Assembly: GCF_900114475.1 (NCBI RefSeq)
Contig: NZ_FOTE01000002.1
Location: 310,001 to 374,000, forward strand
Source: Paenibacillus sp. 1_12
GTDB taxonomy: Bacteria > Bacillota > Bacilli > Paenibacillales > NBRC-103111
Length of the DNA stretch: 64,000 bases
Direction: 5' to 3'
Shown: in pieces, positions 46,472-55,581 of the stretch
Position numbering within the stretch: the first letter of the stretch is position 1
Layout: every line of letters starts with the position of its first letter
Translations under genes and position numbers: made by a program
Notes under the pieces: generated by a model
Database searches by the model: none
Told to the model about the DNA's origin: nothing
What the model saw: the letters and a program-made list of their open reading frames with translations, nothing else

Positions 46472-47794
46472 ATGAACAAAACCTTGTCCACATTAGCTTT
46501 CATGCTGCTTCTTACCGTTCCACTCGCAGCCTGCTCCAAACTGCAGTCTGCTGCGGAAACTGCCTCCAGTCCTACTGCAGCAAGCTCCGAGCCGATTAAG
46601 CTGACCTTTTATTCAAGCGGCCCAACGTTTACGAATACCGAATTCAAAAATCAAATTAAAGAACCCGTCGAAAAGAAATTCCCCAACATTCGGATCGAAC
46701 GGCTGGAGCCTCCAACGGGAACGACCATTCAGGAATTGTTCTCATCGGGTACAATACCGGATCTTGTTTTCGCAAGTAATTTCAACCCTCTACGCAAGCT
46801 TAAAGCGATTGAGGATTTACGCCCATGGATCAAAAAATATAATTTTGACGAAAGCAGACTCAAGCCTCATTTATACAATTATATCAAGGCCGATTCCGAT
46901 ACAGGTGAAATTTCAGCGATTCCTTACAACTCCAATCAGCATATTCTCTATTATAATAAAGACGTCTTTGACAAATTTGGTGTGCCTTATCCCTCCGACC
47001 AGCAAATGACATGGGAGCAAACCTTCGAATTAGCCCGACAGCTGACCAGAACTGAAAATGGGGTAGACTATATCGGACTCGATGTAGAGGGCTTAACCGG
47101 TTTTTCGAAAAGTCTGGCCCTGCCGATTATTGATAAATCGGGAAAATCGCTATTAAACACACCGGAGTGGATACGGGTTTTTAATGCAACTAAGCAAAGC
47201 TTCGAGATTCCCGGATTTTTGCCCAAGGATCCCAAAGATCCAACCAAATACTTATATGGCCGGGATGTATTTATGAAAGATCGTACGATGGCGATGCGAC
47301 CTGCATGGCTAGCTAACATGGTCGGACCGATGGAGGAGCTGCGTCAGCAAGGAATTGAAGTAAATTGGGATATTGCCCCCGTACCGAACTTTGCCGACCA
47401 GCTTGGCAAAACCAGAGAAGCGCAGGTGCACTCGCTCGTGCTCACCCAGCAAAGCAAGCACAAGGACGAGGCATTTCAGGTTATCCAATACTTGCTGTCC
47501 GATGAGGTACAGCGCATCATTTCACGCAACGGGCGCGTGCCCGCTGTCATCAATCCGGAGCTGGAAAAGGAATATGGCGCAGACGTTGGCACCTTAAAGG
47601 GCAAGAAAATCCAAAATATTTTCGTTGGTCAGCCGCTCCAGGATCATAGAATTCATGAATTCGAGGGTGATGTGACGAAATTTGTGACGGATGCCAACAA
47701 GGACCTCGCCAAAGGCGTAGACGTCAACACTGCGATCCGTAAAGCATCGGAAGCGATTGACAAGGAAGTCGAACGACTGCAGAAAAACCAATAA
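46472..47794 (+). CDS. Orphan sugar-binding lipoprotein
   Basis: 440 residues from ATG 46472 with AGGCGGTGAT 7 bases before. MNKTLSTLAFMLLLTVPLAACS gives lipobox LAAC. The family 1 solute-binding fold has ISAIPYNSNQHILYYNKDVFDKFGVPYP and the repeated C-terminal LAKGVDVNTAIRKASEAIDKEV motif. No permease or ATPase gene adjoins it, so it must feed a transporter elsewhere or act as a sensor partner. It stands downstream of an attenuator-like leader. Confidence 0.9.
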   Translation: MNKTLSTLAFMLLLTVPLAACSKLQSAAETASSPTAASSEPIKLTFYSSGPTFTNTEFKNQIKEPVEKKFPNIRIERLEPPTGTTIQELFSSGTIPDLVFASNFNPLRKLKAIEDLRPWIKKYNFDESRLKPHLYNYIKADSDTGEISAIPYNSNQHILYYNKDVFDKFGVPYPSDQQMTWEQTFELARQLTRTENGVDYIGLDVEGLTGFSKSLALPIIDKSGKSLLNTPEWIRVFNATKQSFEIPGFLPKDPKDPTKYLYGRDVFMKDRTMAMRPAWLANMVGPMEELRQQGIEVNWDIAPVPNFADQLGKTREAQVHSLVLTQQSKHKDEAFQVIQYLLSDEVQRIISRNGRVPAVINPELEKEYGADVGTLKGKKIQNIFVGQPLQDHRIHEFEGDVTKFVTDANKDLAKGVDVNTAIRKASEAIDKEVERLQKNQ

Positions 47795-47828
47795 CAGCTT
47801 CCAGTCTCCGAAACAAAAGCCTACTCAA

Positions 47829-47869
47829 ATAACCCTCCAAACTCGTTTAGAGCGAATTTGGAGGGTTAT
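47829..47869. terminator. Bidirectional terminator
   Basis: Perfect 13-bp stem ATAACCCTCCAAA / TTTGGAGGGTTAT between the convergent lipoprotein and aldo/keto reductase genes. Confidence 0.75.
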
Positions 47870-47910
47870 CCGTTTCTAAATTAATTGTAAAAATCTATGC
47901 TTTCAATTGA

Positions 47911-48891
47911 CTACCAAGCGTAAGCCTCCGGTGCTGGCTTGCCGGGACCCGGGAAAATTGCGTCCAATTTGGTCAGAATTTCCTGGTCTAGCTTGATTTC
48001 CACTGCTCTTAGCGTATCCTCAAATTGCTTTAAGGTCCGAGGTCCAATGATCGGTGCGGTAAGTGCCGGATGAGACAATACCCATGCCAATGCAACATTC
48101 GCTTCACTTTCTCCCAGCTCTTTGCACAGAGCCGAGAATTGCTCCAGCTGTGAACGATGCTTTTCAATAGCCTTGGCCTGATTCGCAGTTCTTGAGCCTG
48201 CGTCCGGATTCAATGCATTTCCTCCAAGAAGACCTCCTGCCAATGGACTCCAAGCGATAACACCGACTCCATGATGTTCCGATGCTGGAAGCACCTCTAA
48301 TTCAGGCTCACGGCAAAACAGGCTGTACTTATGCTGTTCCGATACGAGCCCAAGGAAATGACGCTCCTTCGCTTTGGCCTGTGCCAAGGTAATATGCCAG
48401 CCTGCGAAATTACTAGAGCCGATATAATCAACAGTTCCCTGCTGAACCAAAGACTGAAACGCCTCCCATAATTCTTCCCAGGTCGCATTTCGGGCGATAT
48501 GGTGCATTTGATATAATTCAACATGATCGGTTTGCAACCGCTTTAAAGAAGCTGCCAGATGGCGGCGGATTTTGTAAGTAGATAATCCTCTTTCCATATT
48601 AGGACCATCATTCTCATCCTCCATAGTACCATAGACTTTGGTAGCCAGCACGACTCTCTCCCGACGATTCCCACCTTGAGCGAACCAACGCCCAATGATC
48701 TCCTCGGTCCAGCCACGGCGCTTTTCTCCTCCATAAACATTGGCCGTATCAAAGAAATTCACTCCGGCATCCAGTGCGGCATCCATAATACTGAAAGCTT
48801 CCTTCTCATCAGTCGAAGGACCAAAGTTCATTGTGCCTAAACAAAGACGGCTCACTTTAAGTCCAGTTCTTCCCAAGAATGTGTACTCCAT
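47911..48891 (-). CDS. Aldo/keto reductase
   Basis: 326 residues, ATG 48891 with AAAGGAGC. NADPH-dependent carbonyl reductase fold: MEYTFLGRTGLKVSRLCLGTMNFG, catalytic Asp-Tyr in FFDTANVYGG, Lys in VLATKVYG, His in YQMHHI, and the C-terminal cofactor segment PIIGPRTLKQFEDTL. Typical length for the YajO/Tas-like group. Monocistronic; substrate unknown. Confidence 0.92.
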   Translation of the reverse strand: MEYTFLGRTGLKVSRLCLGTMNFGPSTDEKEAFSIMDAALDAGVNFFDTANVYGGEKRRGWTEEIIGRWFAQGGNRRERVVLATKVYGTMEDENDGPNMERGLSTYKIRRHLAASLKRLQTDHVELYQMHHIARNATWEELWEAFQSLVQQGTVDYIGSSNFAGWHITLAQAKAKERHFLGLVSEQHKYSLFCREPELEVLPASEHHGVGVIAWSPLAGGLLGGNALNPDAGSRTANQAKAIEKHRSQLEQFSALCKELGESEANVALAWVLSHPALTAPIIGPRTLKQFEDTLRAVEIKLDQEILTKLDAIFPGPGKPAPEAYAW

Positions 48892-49051
48892 TAATACTCA
48901 GCTCCTTTGGTATATTTAGTCTACCTCTTAAATCATAACCAATAGTTGAGAGAATAGAAAGAACTGACCTTTTTATCATTTAATATCCTCGAGTTCCTAT
49001 AGTTACCTGTAATAAAGTGAAACTGAGATTGAACCCCATACCTTGGATAAA

Positions 49052-49780
49052 CTATTCAATAGTGCGATGAGTAAGATCCAATGAAGAAACAGATTCGATC
49101 ACCGAACGGTACACCAACCGACCCATAGCATTGCCTATGACTGTTGCAGTCCCAGCATGCTGATGGATAATACCTCGATAATAACGAGGATCGCAAGCAA
49201 TCACCATCGCATCCGAAGTCGTTCCAGTAGCTATCAGGTTAGTCTCAGAATCTTTGATCGACATATCTTGAAGTGCTGCCGCCTTCGCTTCCGTAGCTGC
49301 CATTATCCCTTCGAGCATAGCTGAAGCCGTCATGGAGCCTTGTACAAATATCATGATGTTAATCGTACCCGATCGATACGAGGAATAGACAGTTCTATCC
49401 AGGCCAGCCCGGGCCGCATTCCCAACACCACTCGTTGTACATACAAATAGACCAAAATGGTCATTTGTTTCCTCCTGAACGGATGCAAATGACAAATAAG
49501 CGGCTGTCATCAGTCCAACGGTTTCCTTTACCGGATAGCCATATTCATGAACGCTGTTCTCCAAACTTTTTTCGGGTATAGTGCTGTCAAAATCTTTGGA
49601 CACGTGTAAATTAACAAAATAAGACGAGCTTCCCATGCCGCCGCCCAATATGGCGCTTCCCAGCGTGTGAAGCTTCGACTCCGAATAAACAAGAATATGT
49701 TGTTCTTTTAAATGAACCGAAAGCTCAGGCCAGATCTCCGGTTGATAAAAGGTTGTATTTTCTTTAAAGGGTAGTACCAT
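49052..49780 (-). CDS. cbiZ: Adenosylcobinamide amidohydrolase (CbiZ)
   Basis: 242 residues, ATG 49780 with CAAGGGGTG. CbiZ hydrolyses the aminopropanol amide of (pseudo)cobalamin precursors to adenosylcobyric acid, letting the cell rebuild its own lower ligand. Landmarks: LHTLGSAILGGGMGSSSYFVNLHV, GLMTAAYLSFASV, LFVCTTSGVGNAARAG, TINIMIFV, TGTTSDAMVIAC and HAGTATVIGNAMGRLVYRSV. It lies 175 bp downstream of the giant S-layer protein under a B12-box leader, which supports corrinoid salvage as the theme of both. There is no B12 box of its own in the gap. Confidence 0.9.
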   Translation of the reverse strand: MVLPFKENTTFYQPEIWPELSVHLKEQHILVYSESKLHTLGSAILGGGMGSSSYFVNLHVSKDFDSTIPEKSLENSVHEYGYPVKETVGLMTAAYLSFASVQEETNDHFGLFVCTTSGVGNAARAGLDRTVYSSYRSGTINIMIFVQGSMTASAMLEGIMAATEAKAAALQDMSIKDSETNLIATGTTSDAMVIACDPRYYRGIIHQHAGTATVIGNAMGRLVYRSVIESVSSLDLTHRTIE

Positions 49781-49911
49781 CTGTTCACCCCTTGTCGTAT
49801 TTTCGTTAAAACCGCTGCATTACCTTGACCCCGCTTGTTGTGAATAGTGCCAAAAAGAAGACAGTAAAGCTTTATTATTCGTGCGGGTGTTTCCCTTCTA
49901 ATGAAATGGAA

Positions 49912-49937
49912 CGAAGAGTCTATAGAAAGACTCTTCG
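49912..49937 (-). terminator. Hairpin after the S-layer corrinoid-capture gene
   Basis: Perfect CGAAGAGTCT/AGACTCTTCG stem with a 6-base loop, 19 bp past the stop. There is no long T-run, so read-through to cbiZ is possible. Confidence 0.5.
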
Positions 49938-49955
49938 CATGGAGTAGAATATGAT

Positions 49956-52900
49956 TTATCGAGATTGGTTCTTCGTTTTCTCATAAGCCCGAACAACGAC
50001 TGCCGCGGTCATTTCTCTCGTGACAGGAGCAGCAGGAGCAAATCGGCCTTGATCGTCGCCTTCCATATAGCCGTGCTCTTGAACTGCGAGAATGGACGGA
50101 ACCGCTAGTTCATATGCTTGGTTCATGTCTGTATAAACCGCTCCTTCGGAACTCGTCGCTTTTAATCCAAAAGCGCGAGTCATGACAATAGCCATTTCTT
50201 GTCTCGAGATACTGCGGTCTGGGGCAAACGTGTCAGCAGTAACACCGTTTACGATTCCTTTTTCAACCGCTTTGGCCACGTACCCGTAATACCATTGCTC
50301 TGATAAGACATCGGTAAAGGAAAGCTTCGTGTTCGCATCGGGAGCTTCCCCGAGAAGACGAAGCAGTGTCGTCACAAACTGCGCACGTGTAAGCTGATCA
50401 GCTGGTGCGAAACGGTTGTTTTCGACTCCTTCCATTAAGCCGTATTCCCGTGCTTTCTTTACATATTCAAGTGCCCATCCAGAAATCTGAGCATCGTCAG
50501 CAAACCCAGAAGAAGTAACGATTTGCGGTGGCACGCTTTCCGAATGAGTAGAAAGTCGATCATATGCTGAGAGCGCCAATAGCGCCTGTTCGGTTGGAAT
50601 ACTTGTAGACGATTCGCCATGAATATGAGCGAAACCTCCGTCCGATTGTTGATAGCTTAATAGATTCGCAAGTACATTTCCGTCCGCTTTGATAAAGCGC
50701 GGATCATTAGGTCCGATACCCAGATGAGATAACGCCATTAATACCCAAGCAGCGCTCTCGCTATTTTCCTGACCGGACAACTCGAACCCGCCACTCTTGG
50801 CCTGCTGCTTCGATAACCAATCGATGGCTTTGTCAACAGCCGCTTTGATGTCGGCACGGTCTTTCATGGGCGAAAGCGATACTAAGGCCATACCAGTCAA
50901 ATCGACATTAGTTGTATCCCCTTTTTCCAACGACCAGCTGCCATTGCTGTTTTGCTGCTCCAGCAACCACTGGACTAGACTCGCTTCATTCCATTTCGAT
51001 CCAGTTGGAGCCATATGTCCGTTTTGCTGCAGCACCATTAGAGCAAATATCGGTCCGTTCGTACCTTGTACAGTCATACGATCATTATTATATATCTTCT
51101 CGATGAGATCAACACCCGCGATGCTGCGGGGATTTCCGCCTGCTGCTTTAACGCCGAGCGCCATCCGCTCGTAGTCGGTCACATTGCGAAGCTGACCGTT
51201 CTTTTCCTTCAGCAGCATTTCCGTTTGCGCAAGATAAGAAGCAGGGACAGCTTTACCCGCTTCCGCAAGTGCGTAAGCTTCCCAATCGGACAAATCCGAA
51301 TGGTTCAGTATATGCTTGGCAGCTGCCTCGATCACAGCTCTTACATCAGGTACGCTTGTTATCACTGAAGGCAGCTTGCTCTTGTCGATCACGGCAAATT
51401 TCGTAAAATGATCAACGGCTCCCGTAACGATGCCAGTCGCTCCGTCCACTGCGGCCGGAATCGGGATCCATTCGTTCGTTTCCTCATTCAGCCAAACCAT
51501 GGCCAAGCTTTCAAGATCGTTTATATCCAATGGTACTTTAATTGAAATATATACGGGTTTATTGAACTTCGTTCCATTTGGAGTGAATTCGAATAAAGAA
51601 GATGACACCTCTTTACGATTGCTTGCATCCAGCTTCCGTATCGTTATCATAGTTTGTTCGGTCAGTGCTTGCTTCGGTATTTGGAGAGTTATTTCCTCCT
51701 TAGAATCGGACAATACAGCTCTCTCACTTGCTACTTCTTTATCAATAGCAACCTCATTCTTCGCTAGCTCATCTCTGAGTCTCATCGCTGCGGTCCAATC
51801 CATTTGGTTCTCTGGATTCAACACGGTAACTGTTCTTACCTTCGGATCAGCCGGCTTTCGATTGCTGTAACCGATGCTCAATTGGCTGATGCCCTCTTGA
51901 ACAGCCTGCGGAAGTATCACTTCTCCCTGCGTATTGACTGTGCCGTTACCCAAACCCGAGCTGCAGACAATCGTGCCGGATGCCTTCACGTCATTACCGT
52001 TGTTGAGGGTATAACGCCAATCTACTTTATCACCTTGTTTTAATTTGTAGCTGCTCGCGCTTGTACTAGGGTAAGAACAGTTGACAGCATACATCCAACC
52101 GCTCTGCGGACCTTTATCGAATTCGCGTAGCCCATCAATACCCGATACATAAATTCCTTCGCCTTGCCCTTTCCCCTCAACACGGTCCGCCCCTAATGCT
52201 CTTACCAACACTGAATAAGGGGTATCATTCATTTGGAAGTTTACATTTTGCAGCGATAAAATGTCTCCTCGTGATTCATCCCCGGTCACACTAATTTTGA
52301 CAGATGGCGTTACTGGAACACCTCCGCCTCCCCCAGTAACCTGTGGCAGCACATTGAGCAGCTTCGTTGTACGAACTATCTTAGGAGCAATGCCTTCACC
52401 ATAACCCGTAACCGTTAGGACATATGCCCCACTGTTCATTCCGCTGAAGGAAGCAATCCCGTCCTGGTTCGTCATCATCTCTTGACCCGCTGCACTCACT
52501 TTCACTGCAGACGCAGGTTTGACCACAGTCGAGTTGGCCTGCCAATCCCAGTAAGCCGTTTTCACAGCAACGGAAAAACCTTCTCCGCTTGCAGGCTGTT
52601 CCGGACTCACTATGATCGAATCAACAATAAATGTCGTTGGGTTATAAGACGCGTCAACACCGCCAGAATAGATTACAACATGGTCATCACCCTGAAGCTG
52701 GAACGTATCCATGCCGACCTGCGGATATACCCATGCGCCGCCTCGCCAAACCATGAAGCTCCAGGAGTCGGAATCATTCTTGATCGTTTTTACGTAATTG
52801 CCGTAAGAACTACTGTTTATTGTATAGTGGATCGGTTGTGAATCTAATACTTTTTGTAAAGCTCCAAGTACCGTTTTATCTGTTTGGATATTTACAACCC

Positions 52901-55118
52901 CGTCAGTAACATGCTCCTGTGAGCCTTCAACGGTGATACTGACATGAGGACCTGAACCGATTGTTGCTACTTTTGTCGTACGAACGATTTTGGGCGGCAC
53001 ATCGGGAATATAGCCGGTAACCGTGAATGTGTACGTTCCTGCATTCAGACCCGCTGAAAAGAAGGCAACACCATATTCATTCGTCGTTGCAACCATTCCG
53101 TTAGCTTCAACCTGTACGCCGGAGGCCGGACTGATAACTGGATTTCCGGTTGCCCAATCATTAGCAGCCTTTTCTACAAATACAGCAAATGATTGATTTG
53201 CCTGCGGAATCTGCGGCATTACTGATACTGATTGAACCAGATAAGTCGGTGGGTCCCATCCTCCGATGTATACGACCAGCTTGTCGTTTGCTTTCAGTTG
53301 GAAGTTAGGCATGCCGACTGCCGGAAATATCCATCCTCCATTGCGCCATACGGCGTAGTTCCAAGAATCGGCTTCCCCTGCTATAGACTTCACGTATTTC
53401 CCGAATGACGGGTTATCCAACACTTGATACTCAATCTGTTTTTCCGTTAATAACGTCAGCAAGGCATCAAGGGCATTTGTTACAACTGCTGTCCCGCTCG
53501 TTACGGGCTTATGCATCCCTTCAACTTGAATACTGACCTTTGGCGCGTCGCCAATCAACAAGCTCGTTTGAGCCCGAATCAATGCTGGTTTGCTTTCATA
53601 GGTATTTCCCGTCACCGTTACGGTATGTATGCCGGCTGGCAATCCCTGAAACGAGGCCAGTCCTGAATTGTCGGTAGTACGCTTTTGAGCTCCAATCTCA
53701 ACATATACGCTAGAGGCGACACTTACGTTTGGTTCAAAAAGGCCCGTAGTCTTCACCAATAATTGAAATGATTCATTCTCCTTAGGCTGCGCCGGAACTG
53801 GATTCACCGAATCCACTAATTTGGAAACGTCGAATGCTCCGTAATATACCCAGACTTCATCGCCAGTCTTTAGCTTATAGCCAGATATACCGGTTTGCGG
53901 GTAGTCCCACGCTCCCTGACGTTTAACATTGTACATCCAATCGTTTCCGTTAACTCCTGCCTTAACACCGTTAATTTCCTTTAAACTTCTTCCATAAGAC
54001 CCCTCAGGGATATCCCGTTGTATTCCTGATTTAGCTAGAAGCTGATCTATGGCGTCATAAGCCGTTACTCCATACTCCTGCCCATGGATAACCGTTCCGG
54101 TTGGCCCCTCGACATGAACTGTGACCAGTGACTTAGCTGCTTCGCCACTGTTCCCCGAATTCGTTCTCCGTTCACCGGGATAAGTTCCCCCGTCCGGATT
54201 GATCGCATGGTATGCAGCCATTGCCTGCAGCGCTTGATTGGTCGGCATAGACGTAGAAGTCATCGACTGTAAATGCGCATATCCCCCATCCTTTTGCCGA
54301 TAAGTGAACAAATAAGTTAAGGGGTCGCTTCCGGACTTGCGGAATCCATCACTTTTTGCATCGATACCGAGTGCTGACAAAGCGATAATAACCTGCGCTG
54401 TACTCTCGGCATTCTCACCGCCGTCACTATATCCACCGTTGCTGAGCTGTTTCAATTGCAGCCACTGAATCGCCTTGGACACAGCTCCCTGTACCTCCGG
54501 CTGCGCTTTGTAAGGAGCCAACGCGGTAAGTGCCGCTGCTGTCATATCCACTCCGCCATCATTGCTTCCGGCTGAACAGCACCAGCTGCCGTCCGTATTT
54601 TGCTTACTCACTATTTCCTGAACCAGACTGCTCTTGGTCCATTTTACACTTGCAGGCACTTTATAATTCTTGCCCGAATCTAACGCCCATAAAGCATAAA
54701 TGACACCGTTATTGCCCTGGCTCGTCAAACGTTCGTGATTATAAATTTTTTCAATTAAATCATGCCCACCGACCGCATTCGGGTCCCCGTTAGCTCCTTT
54801 TACCCCAAGCACCATACGGGCGTAATCCGTAACTAACGTGAACTGCCCGTTTTCCTTAATGACCTGCGCTGTTACTGCATTCAGATAGCTGGCTGGTACC
54901 GGCTTACCCGCCTTTCCTAAAGCATAAGCATCCCAGTCGCTGAGCGTATCTAAATTCAAGAGATAGCTGCCCGCATCCTCAATCGCTTCCGATATCGTTA
55001 TAGTACTCGGTTGTGAGGTATTGCCCAACACAGGAGATATAATTCCAACTGCTTGTGCCACGAACATAATGATAACTAACCATAAACTTACTTGAGTTCT
55101 CCGAAACTTGCTTCCCAT
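49956..55118 (-). CDS. Giant S-layer protein with transcobalamin-like domains
   Basis: 1,720 residues from ATG 55118, with AGAGGA 10 bases upstream. In that numbering: signal peptide 1-32; alpha/alpha-toroid one (about 42-310), built of helical repeats with NTDGSW, NGGYSD and KDGGYAH motifs; four DUF4430-like domains (about 330-428, 526-620, 726-820, 938-1040), each with G.Y..SI.. then W.Y.V.....Y..G...Y.LK.GD.V..YY; beta-sandwich linkers between them (TGIASF.G...G.Y..TVTGY); a ZU5-like domain (about 1130-1245); toroid two (about 1256-1523), similar to toroid one; and three SLH repeats (about 1541-1713) for cell-wall attachment. Toroid plus DUF4430 is the plan of intrinsic factor and transcobalamin. 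The leader has a B12 box, so I infer surface capture of corrinoids. Confidence 0.85.
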   Translation of the reverse strand: MGSKFRRTQVSLWLVIIMFVAQAVGIISPVLGNTSQPSTITISEAIEDAGSYLLNLDTLSDWDAYALGKAGKPVPASYLNAVTAQVIKENGQFTLVTDYARMVLGVKGANGDPNAVGGHDLIEKIYNHERLTSQGNNGVIYALWALDSGKNYKVPASVKWTKSSLVQEIVSKQNTDGSWCCSAGSNDGGVDMTAAALTALAPYKAQPEVQGAVSKAIQWLQLKQLSNGGYSDGGENAESTAQVIIALSALGIDAKSDGFRKSGSDPLTYLFTYRQKDGGYAHLQSMTSTSMPTNQALQAMAAYHAINPDGGTYPGERRTNSGNSGEAAKSLVTVHVEGPTGTVIHGQEYGVTAYDAIDQLLAKSGIQRDIPEGSYGRSLKEINGVKAGVNGNDWMYNVKRQGAWDYPQTGISGYKLKTGDEVWVYYGAFDVSKLVDSVNPVPAQPKENESFQLLVKTTGLFEPNVSVASSVYVEIGAQKRTTDNSGLASFQGLPAGIHTVTVTGNTYESKPALIRAQTSLLIGDAPKVSIQVEGMHKPVTSGTAVVTNALDALLTLLTEKQIEYQVLDNPSFGKYVKSIAGEADSWNYAVWRNGGWIFPAVGMPNFQLKANDKLVVYIGGWDPPTYLVQSVSVMPQIPQANQSFAVFVEKAANDWATGNPVISPASGVQVEANGMVATTNEYGVAFFSAGLNAGTYTFTVTGYIPDVPPKIVRTTKVATIGSGPHVSITVEGSQEHVTDGVVNIQTDKTVLGALQKVLDSQPIHYTINSSSYGNYVKTIKNDSDSWSFMVWRGGAWVYPQVGMDTFQLQGDDHVVIYSGGVDASYNPTTFIVDSIIVSPEQPASGEGFSVAVKTAYWDWQANSTVVKPASAVKVSAAGQEMMTNQDGIASFSGMNSGAYVLTVTGYGEGIAPKIVRTTKLLNVLPQVTGGGGGVPVTPSVKISVTGDESRGDILSLQNVNFQMNDTPYSVLVRALGADRVEGKGQGEGIYVSGIDGLREFDKGPQSGWMYAVNCSYPSTSASSYKLKQGDKVDWRYTLNNGNDVKASGTIVCSSGLGNGTVNTQGEVILPQAVQEGISQLSIGYSNRKPADPKVRTVTVLNPENQMDWTAAMRLRDELAKNEVAIDKEVASERAVLSDSKEEITLQIPKQALTEQTMITIRKLDASNRKEVSSSLFEFTPNGTKFNKPVYISIKVPLDINDLESLAMVWLNEETNEWIPIPAAVDGATGIVTGAVDHFTKFAVIDKSKLPSVITSVPDVRAVIEAAAKHILNHSDLSDWEAYALAEAGKAVPASYLAQTEMLLKEKNGQLRNVTDYERMALGVKAAGGNPRSIAGVDLIEKIYNNDRMTVQGTNGPIFALMVLQQNGHMAPTGSKWNEASLVQWLLEQQNSNGSWSLEKGDTTNVDLTGMALVSLSPMKDRADIKAAVDKAIDWLSKQQAKSGGFELSGQENSESAAWVLMALSHLGIGPNDPRFIKADGNVLANLLSYQQSDGGFAHIHGESSTSIPTEQALLALSAYDRLSTHSESVPPQIVTSSGFADDAQISGWALEYVKKAREYGLMEGVENNRFAPADQLTRAQFVTTLLRLLGEAPDANTKLSFTDVLSEQWYYGYVAKAVEKGIVNGVTADTFAPDRSISRQEMAIVMTRAFGLKATSSEGAVYTDMNQAYELAVPSILAVQEHGYMEGDDQGRFAPAAPVTREMTAAVVVRAYEKTKNQSR

Positions 55119-55184
55119 CCGTCCGCTTCCTCTCTTTTTAAACAAAATGCAAAAAAGACACCTTCCCATGAAAGATGCCTGCAT

Positions 55185-55362
55185 ATATACAAAGATAAAA
55201 CTGCAAAACGCGTCCTTAACAGGACCACCTCTAAAAAAGCAATCAGCGCATTTCCGTCTTACACCTTCCTATATCGCGTAGGTCCCATGGGTGTAAAAGA
55301 ACAGGCAGGTCTCCTGACAGGCGAATGAATGCGCCTATTCTCTTATATCTATTCAGTTGGCA
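55185..55362 (-). promoter_or_regulatory. Cobalamin-responsive leader with B12 box
   Basis: On the minus strand GTCAGGAGACCTGCC (55318-55304) is the conserved B12 box of cobalamin riboswitches. Directly before it is the hairpin AGGCG/CGCCT (55336-55319); after it TTACACC/GGTGTAA closes a second hairpin (55294-55260). GCGCATT (55334-55328) can pair with AATGCGC (55252-55246) to close the whole element, next to TTTTTT. I do not find the canonical upstream core (CAGCCCCCGCNACUGU-like), so the class may be divergent. The leader precedes the S-layer gene by about 130 bases. Confidence 0.6.
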
Positions 55363-55368
55363 ACTAAC

Positions 55369-55397
55369 ATAGTAACATGTCTGCTGATTAGCGTCCA
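55369..55397 (-). promoter_or_regulatory. Probable promoter of the B12-box transcript
   Basis: On the minus strand TGGACG (55397-55392), 17 bases, TACTAT (55374-55369). A second candidate, TTGACA (55552-55547), 17 bases, TATATC (55529-55524), lies further up; use of it would add the 55411-55507 inverted repeat to the leader. Confidence 0.45.
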
Positions 55398-55410
55398 TAC
55401 TGTTTGTTAC

Positions 55411-55507
55411 AAGCAATGGGGAACCTGCAGCCGGCTAAAGTGAATGGTTGGACTCGAAATGGCTCTGCCCCATTCTTAAACTTCTACGTGCAGGCTCCAC
55501 AATGCTT
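55411..55507. repeat. 97-bp inverted repeat between operons
   Basis: A 19-base arm (55411-55429, AAGCAATGGGGAACCTGCA) pairs with 55489-55507 with three mismatches; the loop contains GAATGG/CCATTC pairing. It could end transcription from the acid-sugar operon or form part of a long leader. Confidence 0.4.
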
Positions 55508-55581
55508 TTCCGCCTGATTTCTAGATATAATTGCCTCAAGCACTTTTGTCAAAAGGGGTCGATTCCTGTATGATTCACCTT

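Noticed and set aside
55185-55330. Short plus-strand frame 55092-55328
   Set aside because: Antisense to the leader and the S-layer signal peptide, no ribosome site.
55185-55560. Full canonical cobalamin riboswitch call
   Set aside because: Only the B12 box and flanking hairpins could be matched by eye; the conserved 5' core was not found, so the call is kept at leader level.
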